In this document: piece by piece, positions 1-6,279 of the stretch
Layout: each line of letters begins with the position of its first letter
Numbering within the stretch: position 1 is the stretch's first letter
DNA from: WJMB01 sp964581465
GTDB lineage: Bacteria; RBG-13-66-14
Direction: 5' to 3'
Length of the DNA stretch: 28,164 bases
NCBI GenBank assembly: GCA_964581465.1
Contig: CAZOOP010000046.1
Coordinates: 1-28,164, forward strand
Translations under genes and position numbers: made by a program
The notes under the pieces: model-generated
What the model was told of the DNA's origin: nothing
The model's input: only the letters and a program-made list of their open reading frames with translations
Database searches by the model: none

Positions 1-66
1 CTCAATTGGTAGAGCATCAGCCTTCCAAGCTGAGGGTCGCGGGTTCGATTCCCGTTTCCCGCTCCA
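1..66 (+). tRNA. tRNA-Gly (anticodon TCC), 5' end cut by window edge
   Basis: The D-arm remainder, anticodon arm, variable loop, T-arm with a TTCGATT loop, acceptor 3' strand and an encoded CCA (64-66) are all visible. The anticodon loop reads CTTCCAA, giving anticodon TCC (glycine GGA/GGG codons). About ten bases of the acceptor and D-stem 5' side lie outside the window. It is the first element of the tRNA / rpmG / secE cluster and is followed directly by degenerate copies of its own 3' end. Confidence 0.93.
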
Positions 67-351
67 AGGGGCCTGGTATTAAAGCGGCCGGTTATGAAAG
101 CAAGGGCGCGCCTCGGCAATGCCAAAGTTCGCGGGTGAGATTCCCGTTTCCCGCTCCAAGGGGCCTGGTATTGAAGCGGCCGGTTATGAAAGCAAAGGCG
201 TGCCTCGGCAATGCTCAAGCTCGCGGGTGAGATTCCCGCCCCTGCTCCAAGGGGCCTGGTATTGAAGCGGCCGGTTATGAAAGCAAGGGCGCGCCTCGGC
301 AATGCCAAAGTTCGCGGGTGAGATTCCCGCCCCCGCTCCAAGGGGCCTGGT
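67..351 (+). repeat. 3.1 tandem 91-92 bp repeats, each ending in a tRNA-Gly 3'-end copy
   Basis: Unit 1 is 67-158, unit 2 is 159-249, unit 3 is 250-340, and a fourth stops after about 11 bases (341-351). Each unit opens with AGGGGCCTGG and closes with a derivative of the last ~30 bases of the tRNA, including CGCTCCA or TGCTCCA. In every unit the T-loop TTCGATT has become TGAGATT while the T-stem pairing GCGGG/CCCG is kept. Unit 1 keeps the tRNA's TTTCCCGCTCCA end exactly; units 2 and 3 have CCCCTGCTCCA and CCCCCGCTCCA. The layout resembles the 178-bp repeats downstream of E. coli tyrT, which also carry a tRNA 3' end. Confidence 0.9.
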
Positions 352-380
352 TTTTATTGCGGGTAGCCAAGGCAATACCA

Positions 381-402
381 AAAAACCCGCGACGGGGTTT
401 CA
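381..402 (+). terminator. weak hairpin, possible end of the tRNA-Gly transcript
   Basis: AAACCC (383-388) pairs with GGGTTT (395-400) across a six-base loop. Only a loosely T-rich stretch (CAGCTTCTTCT) follows, so this is a weak rho-independent candidate. It is the first plausible stop after the tandem repeats. Confidence 0.35.
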
Positions 403-816
403 GCTTCTTCTGATGCAGACCGATGATGCAGACCGATCTACACTTTACGGGCTTACAAGTGGCTTTCACCGATCCTTCAAGCAACGGCCAGTCCGCGCAT
501 AGGTCCGAGAATACCGCCTGTTAGTTTGACGATAGATAAGATACCGTATCAGGCGTTGATGTGTGTGCGTTAAGCGGCCGAAGAGCCGTTCCCGACCAGC
601 CCGCACCTGGCTCGCCCCCTTGCTTGATGCCGGAGCCCGAATCCCTTTGGGCTTAACCGCGGCCGAGTCCGATGTTCTTCAGCAATCACCGGCGCGGATA
701 TCGGCTGGTCTACGCCCCAGTTATTCGCTATCATTCTCCCGTGTTCATCTCCGCAAGCTTCTATCAACGAACCGGGTCGGACTCGCGCCCTCGAGTGATA
801 ATCCCCTTCAAAGGGG
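403..816. other. non-coding spacer upstream of the tRNA-Thr promoter
   Basis: I recognise no gene. There is a perfect 13-bp tandem duplication (GATGCAGACCGAT at 412-424 and 425-437). A short hairpin, CCCCTT/AAGGGG (803-816), lies just before the promoter -35 box. Open frames here show no protein-like character. Confidence 0.5.
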
Positions 817-845
817 TTGCACAGGCGCCGTGAGGTGTGTATAAT
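817..845 (+). promoter_or_regulatory. sigma70-type promoter for tRNA-Thr / rpmG / tRNA-Trp / secE-nusG
   Basis: TTGCAC (817-822), a 17-base spacer, and a perfect TATAAT (840-845). The bases after the -10 box are very GC-rich (ACCCCCCGCCC), the kind of discriminator found at stringently controlled stable-RNA promoters. The predicted start near 852 gives a leader of about 100 bases before tRNA-Thr. No equally strong promoter was seen before secE, so this one may drive the operon through to rplL. Confidence 0.8.
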
Positions 846-950
846 ACCCCCCGCCCTCGGAGCACCCGTTTTCACTCGCCATGTCGCTTCGGGGAACAAC
901 CCGGCCGGATACGTGTCTTCTGCGGCGTGTTCCGCCCGGATCAACAACGA

Positions 951-1026
951 GCCCTCGTAGCTCAGTCGGTAGAGCACCTGCATGGTAAGCAGGTGGTCAC
1001 CAGTTCAAGTCTGGTCGAGGGCTCCA
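951..1026 (+). tRNA. tRNA-Thr (anticodon GGT)
   Basis: A full cloverleaf is visible. The acceptor strands GCCCTCG and CGAGGGC pair perfectly. The anticodon stem CCTGC/GCAGG encloses ATGGTAA, giving GGT (threonine ACC/ACU). The T-loop is TTCAAGT and CCA is encoded (1024-1026). It lies 19 bases upstream of rpmG. In many bacteria a tuf gene would follow this tRNA; here rpmG follows directly. Confidence 0.96.
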
Positions 1027-1045
1027 CAACCCAGAGAAAACCGAG

Positions 1046-1207
1046 ATGGCCTCAAACCGCGACATCATCGCCCTGCGTTGCGAGGAGTGCAAGCGCAAGA
1101 ATTACACCCTGACCAAGAACAAGCGCAACAATCAGGGTAAGCTTCAACTGCGCAAGTACTGTCCTTTCGACCGCCGGCACACGCTCCACAAGGAAGCCAA
1201 GCCTTAG
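1046..1207 (+). CDS. rpmG: 50S ribosomal protein L33 (bL33)
   Basis: The frame encodes a 53-aa basic protein starting MASNRDIIALRCEECKRKN and ending HTLHKEAKP, the standard bL33 pattern. It is a small component of the large ribosomal subunit near the E-site. Cys12 and Cys15 (CxxC) and Cys39 are present. The fourth zinc-ligand position of the zinc-binding (C+) form is Asp42 (CPFD), so the site has three cysteines, with His45 or His48 as possible substitutes. The gene sits between tRNA-Thr and tRNA-Trp, the usual place before secE. The upstream bases AGAGAAAACCGAG give only a modest ribosome-binding site. Confidence 0.95.
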   Translation: MASNRDIIALRCEECKRKNYTLTKNKRNNQGKLQLRKYCPFDRRHTLHKEAKP

Positions 1208-1268
1208 GGCTTCCCCGGGGTGCTGTCGGTTTGCGGCCGTCGTTTGATCTCGGTCATTGGTTTACCCT

Positions 1269-1345
1269 AGGCCAGTAGCTCAATTAGGCAGAGTAGCGGA
1301 TTCCAAATCCGTTGGTTGGGGGTTCGATTCCCTCCTGGCCTGCCA
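1269..1345 (+). tRNA. tRNA-Trp (anticodon CCA)
   Basis: The acceptor strands AGGCCAG (1269-1275) and CTGGCCT (1335-1341) pair perfectly. The anticodon loop TTCCAAA gives CCA (tryptophan UGG). The T-loop is TTCGATT, the discriminator is G, and CCA is encoded. Its place between rpmG and secE is the conserved arrangement of this cluster. Confidence 0.96.
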
Positions 1346-1562
1346 TTTAGGGCCGCGGACGAGTCGGGCCGAACCGTCCCCTCGAGGCGGTCGCAGCGCT
1401 GCGACGACCGGGGAGGGCGGTATTCGCGCCACACTGGGCCGCGGCCCGTCATCCAGCCGGACTTGACCGGACAGACGGGACCCACCGCGATATATACGTC
1501 GGGATCAGTCTTACACGACCCCGCTCCAGTCCCCGGCTCTGCGTCAACCCGCCAGTTATCAT

Positions 1563-1590
1563 GACGCCGCCCAGCGGGACGGCGTCTTAT
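1563..1590 (+). terminator. hairpin before secE (attenuator-like)
   Basis: GACGCCG (1563-1569) pairs with CGGCGTC (1580-1586), followed by TTAT. It lies 36 bases upstream of secE. It could trim tRNA-Trp from the mRNA or attenuate transcription into secE. The T-run is too short to call a full terminator. Upstream, TTGACC (1463-1468) and TATATA (1491-1496) are 22 bases apart, too far for a convincing promoter. Confidence 0.35.
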
Positions 1591-1622
1591 CGCCTAGTCA
1601 ACAGTCAACCGGGCGGAATCCG

Positions 1623-1814
1623 ATGTTCGATAAAACCAAACGCTTCTTCCGCGAGACCTGGGTCGAGCTCTCCAAGGTCACCTGGCCCAGCCGACGCGAG
1701 GTCGTCAGCTCGACGATGGTGATCCTTGTCATGTGTCTGGTCATGGCCGTCCTGATCGGCGCTTTCGACTTCGGCCTCTCCAAGCTCATCGACTGGATTT
1801 TGAGCTGGCGCTGA
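1623..1814 (+). CDS. secE: preprotein translocase subunit SecE
   Basis: A 63-aa protein of the short, single-membrane-segment SecE type. An amphipathic N-terminal part with the family motif WVELSKVTWPSRREV (about residues 13-27) precedes one hydrophobic segment (about 30-58). SecE clamps SecY in the protein-conducting channel of the inner membrane. The gene starts at ATG with only a weak GGGCGG upstream and lies 58 bases before nusG, the usual partner. Confidence 0.96.
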   Translation: MFDKTKRFFRETWVELSKVTWPSRREVVSSTMVILVMCLVMAVLIGAFDFGLSKLIDWILSWR

Positions 1815-1872
1815 GGCCGCGACCTCGACCCTTTGCCGACCCCTGCGGGGGTTCGGCCGGCCGGTGTATTCC

Positions 1873-2568
1873 ATGATTGACGAAGAAAACAGCCCCGCAG
1901 CCCAGCCGCGTCCCGAAGACAAGGCCCGTGGCGACGACCTTTCCGACAACGAAGATGTCGAAGAGGCCCCCGCCGGGGACGCGCAAGAAGACGAGAAGGC
2001 CGCCGAGCGTTATAGCTGGTTCGCCGTCTACGTCTATTCGGGACATGAGCGCAAGGTGATGGGCAACCTCAAGCGGCGCATCGAGCTCAGCGTCGCTCCC
2101 GAGCTCTTCGGCCAGGTCGTGGTGCCCGCCGAAGAGGTCGTCATCCAGCGCGGCGGCCGCAGCACCAAGACCACCCGCCCCTTCTTCCCCGGCTATGTGA
2201 TCTTCCAGATGGTCGCCCGCGATCACAGCCTCGAGAAGGCCGACGACAAGGACTTCATCAACGCGACCAACCTGGTGCTGACCACGCCGGGCGTGCGCGG
2301 CTTCGTCGGCGGTCGGCGCGATCCCGCCCCCCTCGATAACAGCGAGGTCGCCCGTATCCTGCATACCGAGGAGAGCTCCGAGGAGCGCGTCGAAGAGATC
2401 CCCTACTCCATCGGCGATCATGTCTCGATCACCGAGGGACCCTTCGCCAACTTCGACGGCACCGTCCAGGAGGTCATCCCCGAGCGCCACAAGGTCAAGG
2501 TCTCGGTGACGGTCTTCGGCCGCGCCACTCCCGTCGAGGTCGACGTCACCCATTTGAACAAGAGCTGA
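1873..2568 (+). CDS. nusG: transcription termination/antitermination factor NusG
   Basis: NusG binds the RNA polymerase clamp (beta-prime) through its NGN domain and links transcription to Rho or ribosomes through its KOW domain. From the ATG at 1873 the protein is 231 aa. Residues 1-46 form an acidic, low-complexity extension; the NGN domain starts near YSWFAVYVYSGHERKV (about 47-62); the KOW domain is near the C-terminus (IGDHVSITEGPFANFDG). A GTG at 1864 in the same frame would add three residues. Neither start has a clear Shine-Dalgarno sequence, so the start is uncertain. E. coli NusG is 181 aa and lacks the N-terminal extension. Confidence 0.95.
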   Translation: MIDEENSPAAQPRPEDKARGDDLSDNEDVEEAPAGDAQEDEKAAERYSWFAVYVYSGHERKVMGNLKRRIELSVAPELFGQVVVPAEEVVIQRGGRSTKTTRPFFPGYVIFQMVARDHSLEKADDKDFINATNLVLTTPGVRGFVGGRRDPAPLDNSEVARILHTEESSEERVEEIPYSIGDHVSITEGPFANFDGTVQEVIPERHKVKVSVTVFGRATPVEVDVTHLNKS

Positions 2569-2572
2569 TTCC

Positions 2573-2605
2573 ATCCGGCTCCCCGGTCATCGGCCGGGTC
2601 CGGAT
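2573..2605 (+). promoter_or_regulatory. leader hairpin before rplK, candidate L1 feedback site
   Basis: ATCCGG (2573-2578) pairs with CCGGAT (2600-2605). Inside, CCCGG (2582-2586) pairs with CCGGG (2594-2598), leaving an asymmetric internal loop (three bases against one). It ends just before the rplK ribosome-binding region. In E. coli, L1 represses the L11-L1 mRNA by binding a site in this position. That this hairpin serves that role is inference. Confidence 0.35.
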
Positions 2606-2622
2606 CTACGAGGTAGCGAACC

Positions 2623-3051
2623 ATGGCCAAGAAGAAAGTCCAAGCGGTCGTCAAGCTCCAGTGCCCCGCCGGCGCCGCCACCCCGGCGCCTCCGGTGGGT
2701 CCGGCCCTGGGCCAGTACGGCATCAACATCGGCGAGTTCTGCAAGGCCTTCAACGCCCAGACCGCCGAGAAACAGGGCCTGATCATCCCCGCGGTGATCA
2801 CCATCTACGCCGACCGCAGCTTCAACTTCATCCTCAAGACACCGCCCGCGGCGGTGCTGATCAAGAAGGCCGCCAAGTTGGCCAAGGGCTCCGGTGAGCC
2901 CAACCGCAACAAGGTCGGCCAGATCAACATGAAACAGGTCAGGGAGATCGCCGAGATCAAAATGCCGGACAGCAACTGTCACACCATCGAATCCTGCATG
3001 GAGATGGTCGCCGGCACCGCCCGTTCGATGGGCGTCGAGGTGCTCGATTAA
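2623..3051 (+). CDS. rplK: 50S ribosomal protein L11 (uL11)
   Basis: A 142-aa protein of normal L11 length starting MAKKKVQAVVKLQCPAG. The N-terminal domain has the proline-rich PAPPVGPALGQYGINI stretch (about 21-36) that includes the thiostrepton-contact region. The C-terminal RNA-binding domain ends GTARSMGVEVLD. It forms the GTPase-associated centre with L10-L12 and 23S rRNA. The ATG is preceded by GAGGT at a good distance. It is followed 38 bases later by rplA, the conserved L11-L1 pair. Confidence 0.97.
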   Translation: MAKKKVQAVVKLQCPAGAATPAPPVGPALGQYGINIGEFCKAFNAQTAEKQGLIIPAVITIYADRSFNFILKTPPAAVLIKKAAKLAKGSGEPNRNKVGQINMKQVREIAEIKMPDSNCHTIESCMEMVAGTARSMGVEVLD

Positions 3052-3089
3052 CCTGACGGCAGGGCGGCCGATATCGCCCGAGGAGCGAC

Positions 3090-3794
3090 ATGAAAAGAGG
3101 TAAGCGGATCAACGAGCTCCGCGCCCGGATGGGCGACGAGGAGCTGACCCTGCGCGAGGCTCTGAGCCTTTGCAAGGAGCTTTCCAACGAGAAATTCGAC
3201 GCCAGCGTCGAGGTCGCCATGCGCCTGGGCGTCAACCCGCGCAAGGCCGAAGAGAACCTGCGCGGCTCCTGCCCGGCCCCGGCCGGACTGGGCAAGCAGG
3301 TTACCGTGCTGGCCTTCGTCTCCGGCGACAAGATCGCCGAGGCCCGTGACGCCGGTGCCGACATCATCGGCGACGACGAGGTCGTCGAGAAGATTCAGCA
3401 GGGCTGGACCGAGTTCGACAAGGTCGTGGCCACCCCGGACCAGATGAAGTCCATCGCCCGCCTGGGCCGCATCCTGGGACCCAAGAAGCTGATGCCCTCG
3501 CCCAAGGACGGCACCGTCACCCCGGACATCGGCAAGGCCGTCAGCGAACTAAAGCAGGGCAAGATCAACTTCCGTGTCGATCGGGCCGGCATCGTCCACG
3601 CCATGGTCGGCAAGGTCTCCTTCGACTTGGAAGCCCTCTACAAGAACGCCCATTCATTGATCGACACCCTGGTCAAGATGCGTCCGGCCTCGGTCAAGGG
3701 CCGCTACATCAAGAGCATCACCATCTCCAGCACCATGGGTCCGGGCATCAAGGTCAACCCGCGCTTCTTCGCCGACGAGGCCCGCAAGGTCTAG
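3090..3794 (+). CDS. rplA: 50S ribosomal protein L1 (uL1)
   Basis: 234 aa, the usual length for bacterial L1. It builds the mobile L1 stalk at the E-site, and in many bacteria it represses its own operon. Family stretches visible are EVAMRLGVNPRKAEENLRG (about 47-65), LGRILGPKKLMPSPKDGTV (about 129-147) and SSTMGPGIKVN near the C-terminus. The ATG is preceded by GAGGAGCGAC, a strong ribosome-binding site. A 344-bp leader separates it from rplJ. Confidence 0.97.
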   Translation: MKRGKRINELRARMGDEELTLREALSLCKELSNEKFDASVEVAMRLGVNPRKAEENLRGSCPAPAGLGKQVTVLAFVSGDKIAEARDAGADIIGDDEVVEKIQQGWTEFDKVVATPDQMKSIARLGRILGPKKLMPSPKDGTVTPDIGKAVSELKQGKINFRVDRAGIVHAMVGKVSFDLEALYKNAHSLIDTLVKMRPASVKGRYIKSITISSTMGPGIKVNPRFFADEARKV

Positions 3795-4138
3795 GGACGG
3801 GAGCGCGTCCGGGTACGACTCCTTTCATGGATTCGCACTGCAACGCTCTTCGGCATCGCCGACCGAAACACGGCTTGCCCTGAAGATACAATACCAATCA
3901 GCCGCGCTGTTCCGGCGGTAGCATCATTTTTGCCCCTCGACGTGTAGCCGGAGTCTGGCCGGCGGGATCAGTCGGGGGTGACGCGGGCGGACCTGGCGGG
4001 GTTCGCGGCGCGCTTGGGCGCCCGAGACGGCGTCGCGGACTACCGGCCGACGCGCCGGATGTGGATAGTCCGTGGACGACCGGGGCGCGATACGCGAAGT
4101 AACCCTATCCAAGCAACATTCAAGTGAGGAGATTCCAC
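3795..4138 (+). promoter_or_regulatory. rplJ leader with L10-site-like hairpin
   Basis: This 344-bp non-coding stretch lies where bacterial L10 leaders occur. Its clearest structure is 4036-4072: CGGACTA pairs with TAGTCCG, CCGGC pairs with GCCGG inside, and seven unpaired bases (ATGTGGA, 4059-4065) lie on the 3' side only. The 3' side GATGTGGATAGTCC resembles GATGTGGGAAGGCC, which I recall from the L10-binding helix 42 region of E. coli 23S rRNA. A TACAAT at 3887-3892 lacks a good -35 box. The L10 role is inferred from position and this resemblance. Confidence 0.55.
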
Positions 4139-4672
4139 GTGAACCGTGAGGAGAAGAGGGCGGTCGTCGAGCAGTTGACCGAGCTTTTCCGGGAGTCCGA
4201 GTTCACCTTCTTCGTCAACCCGATCGGCCAGACCGTCGCCCAGAGCAACACCCTGCGCGGCAACCTGCACGCCAAGAACGCCCGGATGAAGGTGCTGAAG
4301 AACACCCTCACCTGGCGGGCGCTGAAGAACGCCGAACGGGAGGACTGGCTGGATCTGGTCGAGGGCCCTACGGCGCTGGCCCTGGGAGAAAGCCCCGTCG
4401 AGACGGCCAAGGTCTTGGTCGACTTTACCAAAGAGAAGGGAAACGAAGACAAGCTGGAGATCCGCGGTGGCTGGCTCTACGGCAAGAAGCTCGACTACGA
4501 CGACGTCGTCGAGTTGGCCAAGTGCCCGCCGTTGCCGGAGATGAGAGCCAAGACGCTCTCGCTCCTGCTGAGCCCGGCGACCAAGCTGGTCGGTCTGCTC
4601 AATTCCGCTTACGCCGGATTCGCGCGCGTGGTCAAGGCCCGCGCCGACGAAATGGAACCCCAGGGGGCCTGA
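4139..4672 (+). CDS. rplJ: 50S ribosomal protein L10 (uL10)
   Basis: The stalk base protein: it anchors L12 dimers to 23S rRNA. I place the start at GTG 4139 because AGGAG (4127-4131) sits seven bases before it. A GTG at 4124 would overlap that ribosome-binding site. The result is 177 aa beginning MNREEKRAVVEQLTELF. The motif FFVNPIGQT (about 24-32) leads into the RNA-binding N-terminal domain. The C-terminal helix (about 145-177), hydrophobic and Ala-rich, is the L12-binding part. rplL follows after 56 bases, the conserved pair. Confidence 0.95.
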   Translation: MNREEKRAVVEQLTELFRESEFTFFVNPIGQTVAQSNTLRGNLHAKNARMKVLKNTLTWRALKNAEREDWLDLVEGPTALALGESPVETAKVLVDFTKEKGNEDKLEIRGGWLYGKKLDYDDVVELAKCPPLPEMRAKTLSLLLSPATKLVGLLNSAYAGFARVVKARADEMEPQGA

Positions 4673-4728
4673 GAAGTCCCCTCAGCTTTCCAGCGAACCC
4701 TAACCGCTGAGATCTTTTGGAGGAACCG

Positions 4729-5103
4729 ATGAGCAAGGACGAAATCAAGGAAGCTCTGGGCAAGATGACCGTGCTGGAGCTGGTCGAGCTGGTCAAGGAA
4801 CTCGAGGACGAGTGGGGCGTCAGCGCCGCCGCTCCGGTGGCCGTGGCCGCCCCCGGCGCAGCCGGTCCCGCCGCCGCCGAGGAAGAGGAGAAGACCGAAT
4901 TCGACGTCATCCTCTCCAGCTTCGGCGACAAGAAGATCCAGGTCATCAAGGAAGTCCGCGCCCTGACCAGCCTGGGCCTCAAGGAGGCCAAGGCCCTGGT
5001 CGAGAGCGCTCCGGCTCCGATCAAGGAAGGCATCGAGAAGGAAGAGGCCGAGAAGATCAAGGAGCAGCTCGAGGGCGCCGGCGCCATCATCGAGATCAAG
5101 TAA
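4729..5103 (+). CDS. rplL: 50S ribosomal protein L7/L12 (bL12)
   Basis: 124 aa from ATG 4729, which is preceded by TTTTGGAGGAACCG, an excellent Shine-Dalgarno sequence. An in-frame TTG at 4717 lies in front of that site and is rejected. The N-terminal dimerisation helix (1-31) contains VLELVELVKELEDEWG. An Ala/Pro/Gly hinge (about 35-55) follows, then the C-terminal factor-binding domain with EFDVILSSFGDKKIQVIKEVR and the GLKEAKALVE helix. It recruits translational GTPases to the ribosome. A terminator follows 18 bases after the stop. Confidence 0.97.
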   Translation: MSKDEIKEALGKMTVLELVELVKELEDEWGVSAAAPVAVAAPGAAGPAAAEEEEKTEFDVILSSFGDKKIQVIKEVRALTSLGLKEAKALVESAPAPIKEGIEKEEAEKIKEQLEGAGAIIEIK

Positions 5104-5120
5104 CACACCTGACAAGACGC

Positions 5121-5164
5121 AAAACCTCCCCCGACCGCGGGGTATCGCGGCGGGGGAGTTTTAG
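5121..5164 (+). terminator. rho-independent terminator after rplL
   Basis: CTCCCCC (about 5126-5132) pairs with GGGGGAG (5152-5158). The upstream AAAAC and downstream TTTT extend the stem, and the loop holds a smaller CCGCG-type stem. The hairpin is followed by TTTTAG. It probably ends or attenuates the rplJL transcript before the long spacer to rpoB. Confidence 0.8.
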
Positions 5165-5849
5165 CAAGGCTTTTAGACGGCTGGCGTAAAGGGGACCATC
5201 GCACGAACTGAGCCGGCGGCCGACCTTCCGGCCGTCGACTCTGGATCATAACCCGCTATTGCTCAATCGTTAGGTTCGTCAGTTAATGAGTGTTACCGCG
5301 GCTCGAACGGCCCAACCAGCCCCGACCGCTTGGAACCGCCAGGAACCGCCTGGAACCGCCAGGAACAGAAGGGATCGGCGATGGATCAGCTCCAGATTGA
5401 CCAGCTGACCTATGCGGGTCGTCGGCAACCGTATATGATTCCGTTGCTGGATGAGTTGCCGCGGTCTATCGATCCCAAATGCCACCAATACAACGGAATG
5501 TGACGGATGATCTCGCCTTGACACCGGATAGTCCAGTCAAGGGGCCTGATTTCTCGGCAAGGTCTCAAGTGATGCTTGCTTAGTTTTCAGTGTCTTCTCG
5601 AGTTCAGCGCTTATCCAAGCGGTGTTTATTAGGCCACGCCCTGCTTGTAGTATCGCGGCTGTCGATGAAGCCCCAGTCCGTCATGCGGCACCCTGCCTCA
5701 AGCAGCACCAATAGCAGTATCCCCAACTTGGTCCTTTCTCAGCCCTTCGTTTCTTTAGTAAACCGAGCTCCGGCGACGATGCAGCCCAAACCTGACGCGC
5801 TACGCCGACCGCCCTCAACCGCGCATCCCGGTTCCCTGAACCAGGCTTC
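5165..5849. other. non-coding spacer between rplL and rpoB promoters
   Basis: No gene is recognised. A short tandem repeat lies at 5331-5366, alternating TGGAACCGCC and AGGAACCGCC for about 3.5 ten-base units. The frame at 5590-5907 has no protein-like features. This spacer is far longer than the usual rplL-rpoB gap of a few hundred bases. Confidence 0.5.
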
Positions 5850-5878
5850 TTGCACTCTTTCAAGCCATGGTTTACAAT
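5850..5878 (+). promoter_or_regulatory. sigma70-type promoter for rpoBC
   Basis: TTGCAC (5850-5855), a 17-base spacer, then TACAAT (5873-5878). The match is close to consensus and uses the same -35 box as the tRNA-Thr promoter. It lies about 400 bases upstream of rpoB, inside an otherwise gene-free spacer. It implies that rpoBC can be transcribed independently of rplJL. Confidence 0.7.
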
Positions 5879-5936
5879 ATAAAATTAATCCAGCCCCGAC
5901 AGCATAAATCACTTTCTTTTTCCCACTTCGTCATTG

Positions 5937-5942
5937 TATAAT
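5937..5942 (+). promoter_or_regulatory. second possible -10 box upstream of rpoB
   Basis: A perfect TATAAT preceded by TTG. The -35 region (about 5913-5918, TTTCTT) is poor at an 18-base spacing. It could be a second rpoBC start giving a leader of about 330 bases. Confidence 0.35.
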
Positions 5943-6279
5943 TACGCTCCGGGTTTTTGACCCACCGCGACAAAGCGCTAGCTCGGCCAGAATGAGCGCC
6001 GCGTGTTGGATCGAAAACCAGACGCCTCGACAAACCACGCAACCGCAGCGGCTAGGCGGCTACGGATTGGATAAACCTTTGTCCGCCCTAGGATTACAAA
6101 AGCCGCAACACACGGTCGAACACCGCTGAGCCCACGCAGGATCGCACTCCTGGTCCAGCGCGGGTTAGTATACCCTTCAGGCGAAGCCCCCTGCACAAAG
6201 TGTGCCAACTTTTCTGTTAGTCACGTAAATGCAGGCAGGGAGCCTTTTCCCCGTTCTCGTCATCCCCGCCGGAGAACCA

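Noticed and set aside
67..340. Tandem repeats as a CRISPR array
   Set aside because: Units are directly adjacent, share sequence over their whole 91-92 bp, have no unique spacers, and end in tRNA sequence.
1463..1496. TTGACC / TATATA as a secE promoter
   Set aside because: The spacing is 22 bases, outside the functional range, and no better-spaced -10 box is present.
5590..5907. 105-codon frame between rplL and rpoB
   Set aside because: Composition is not protein-like, there is no ribosome-binding site, and the rpoBC promoter lies inside it.
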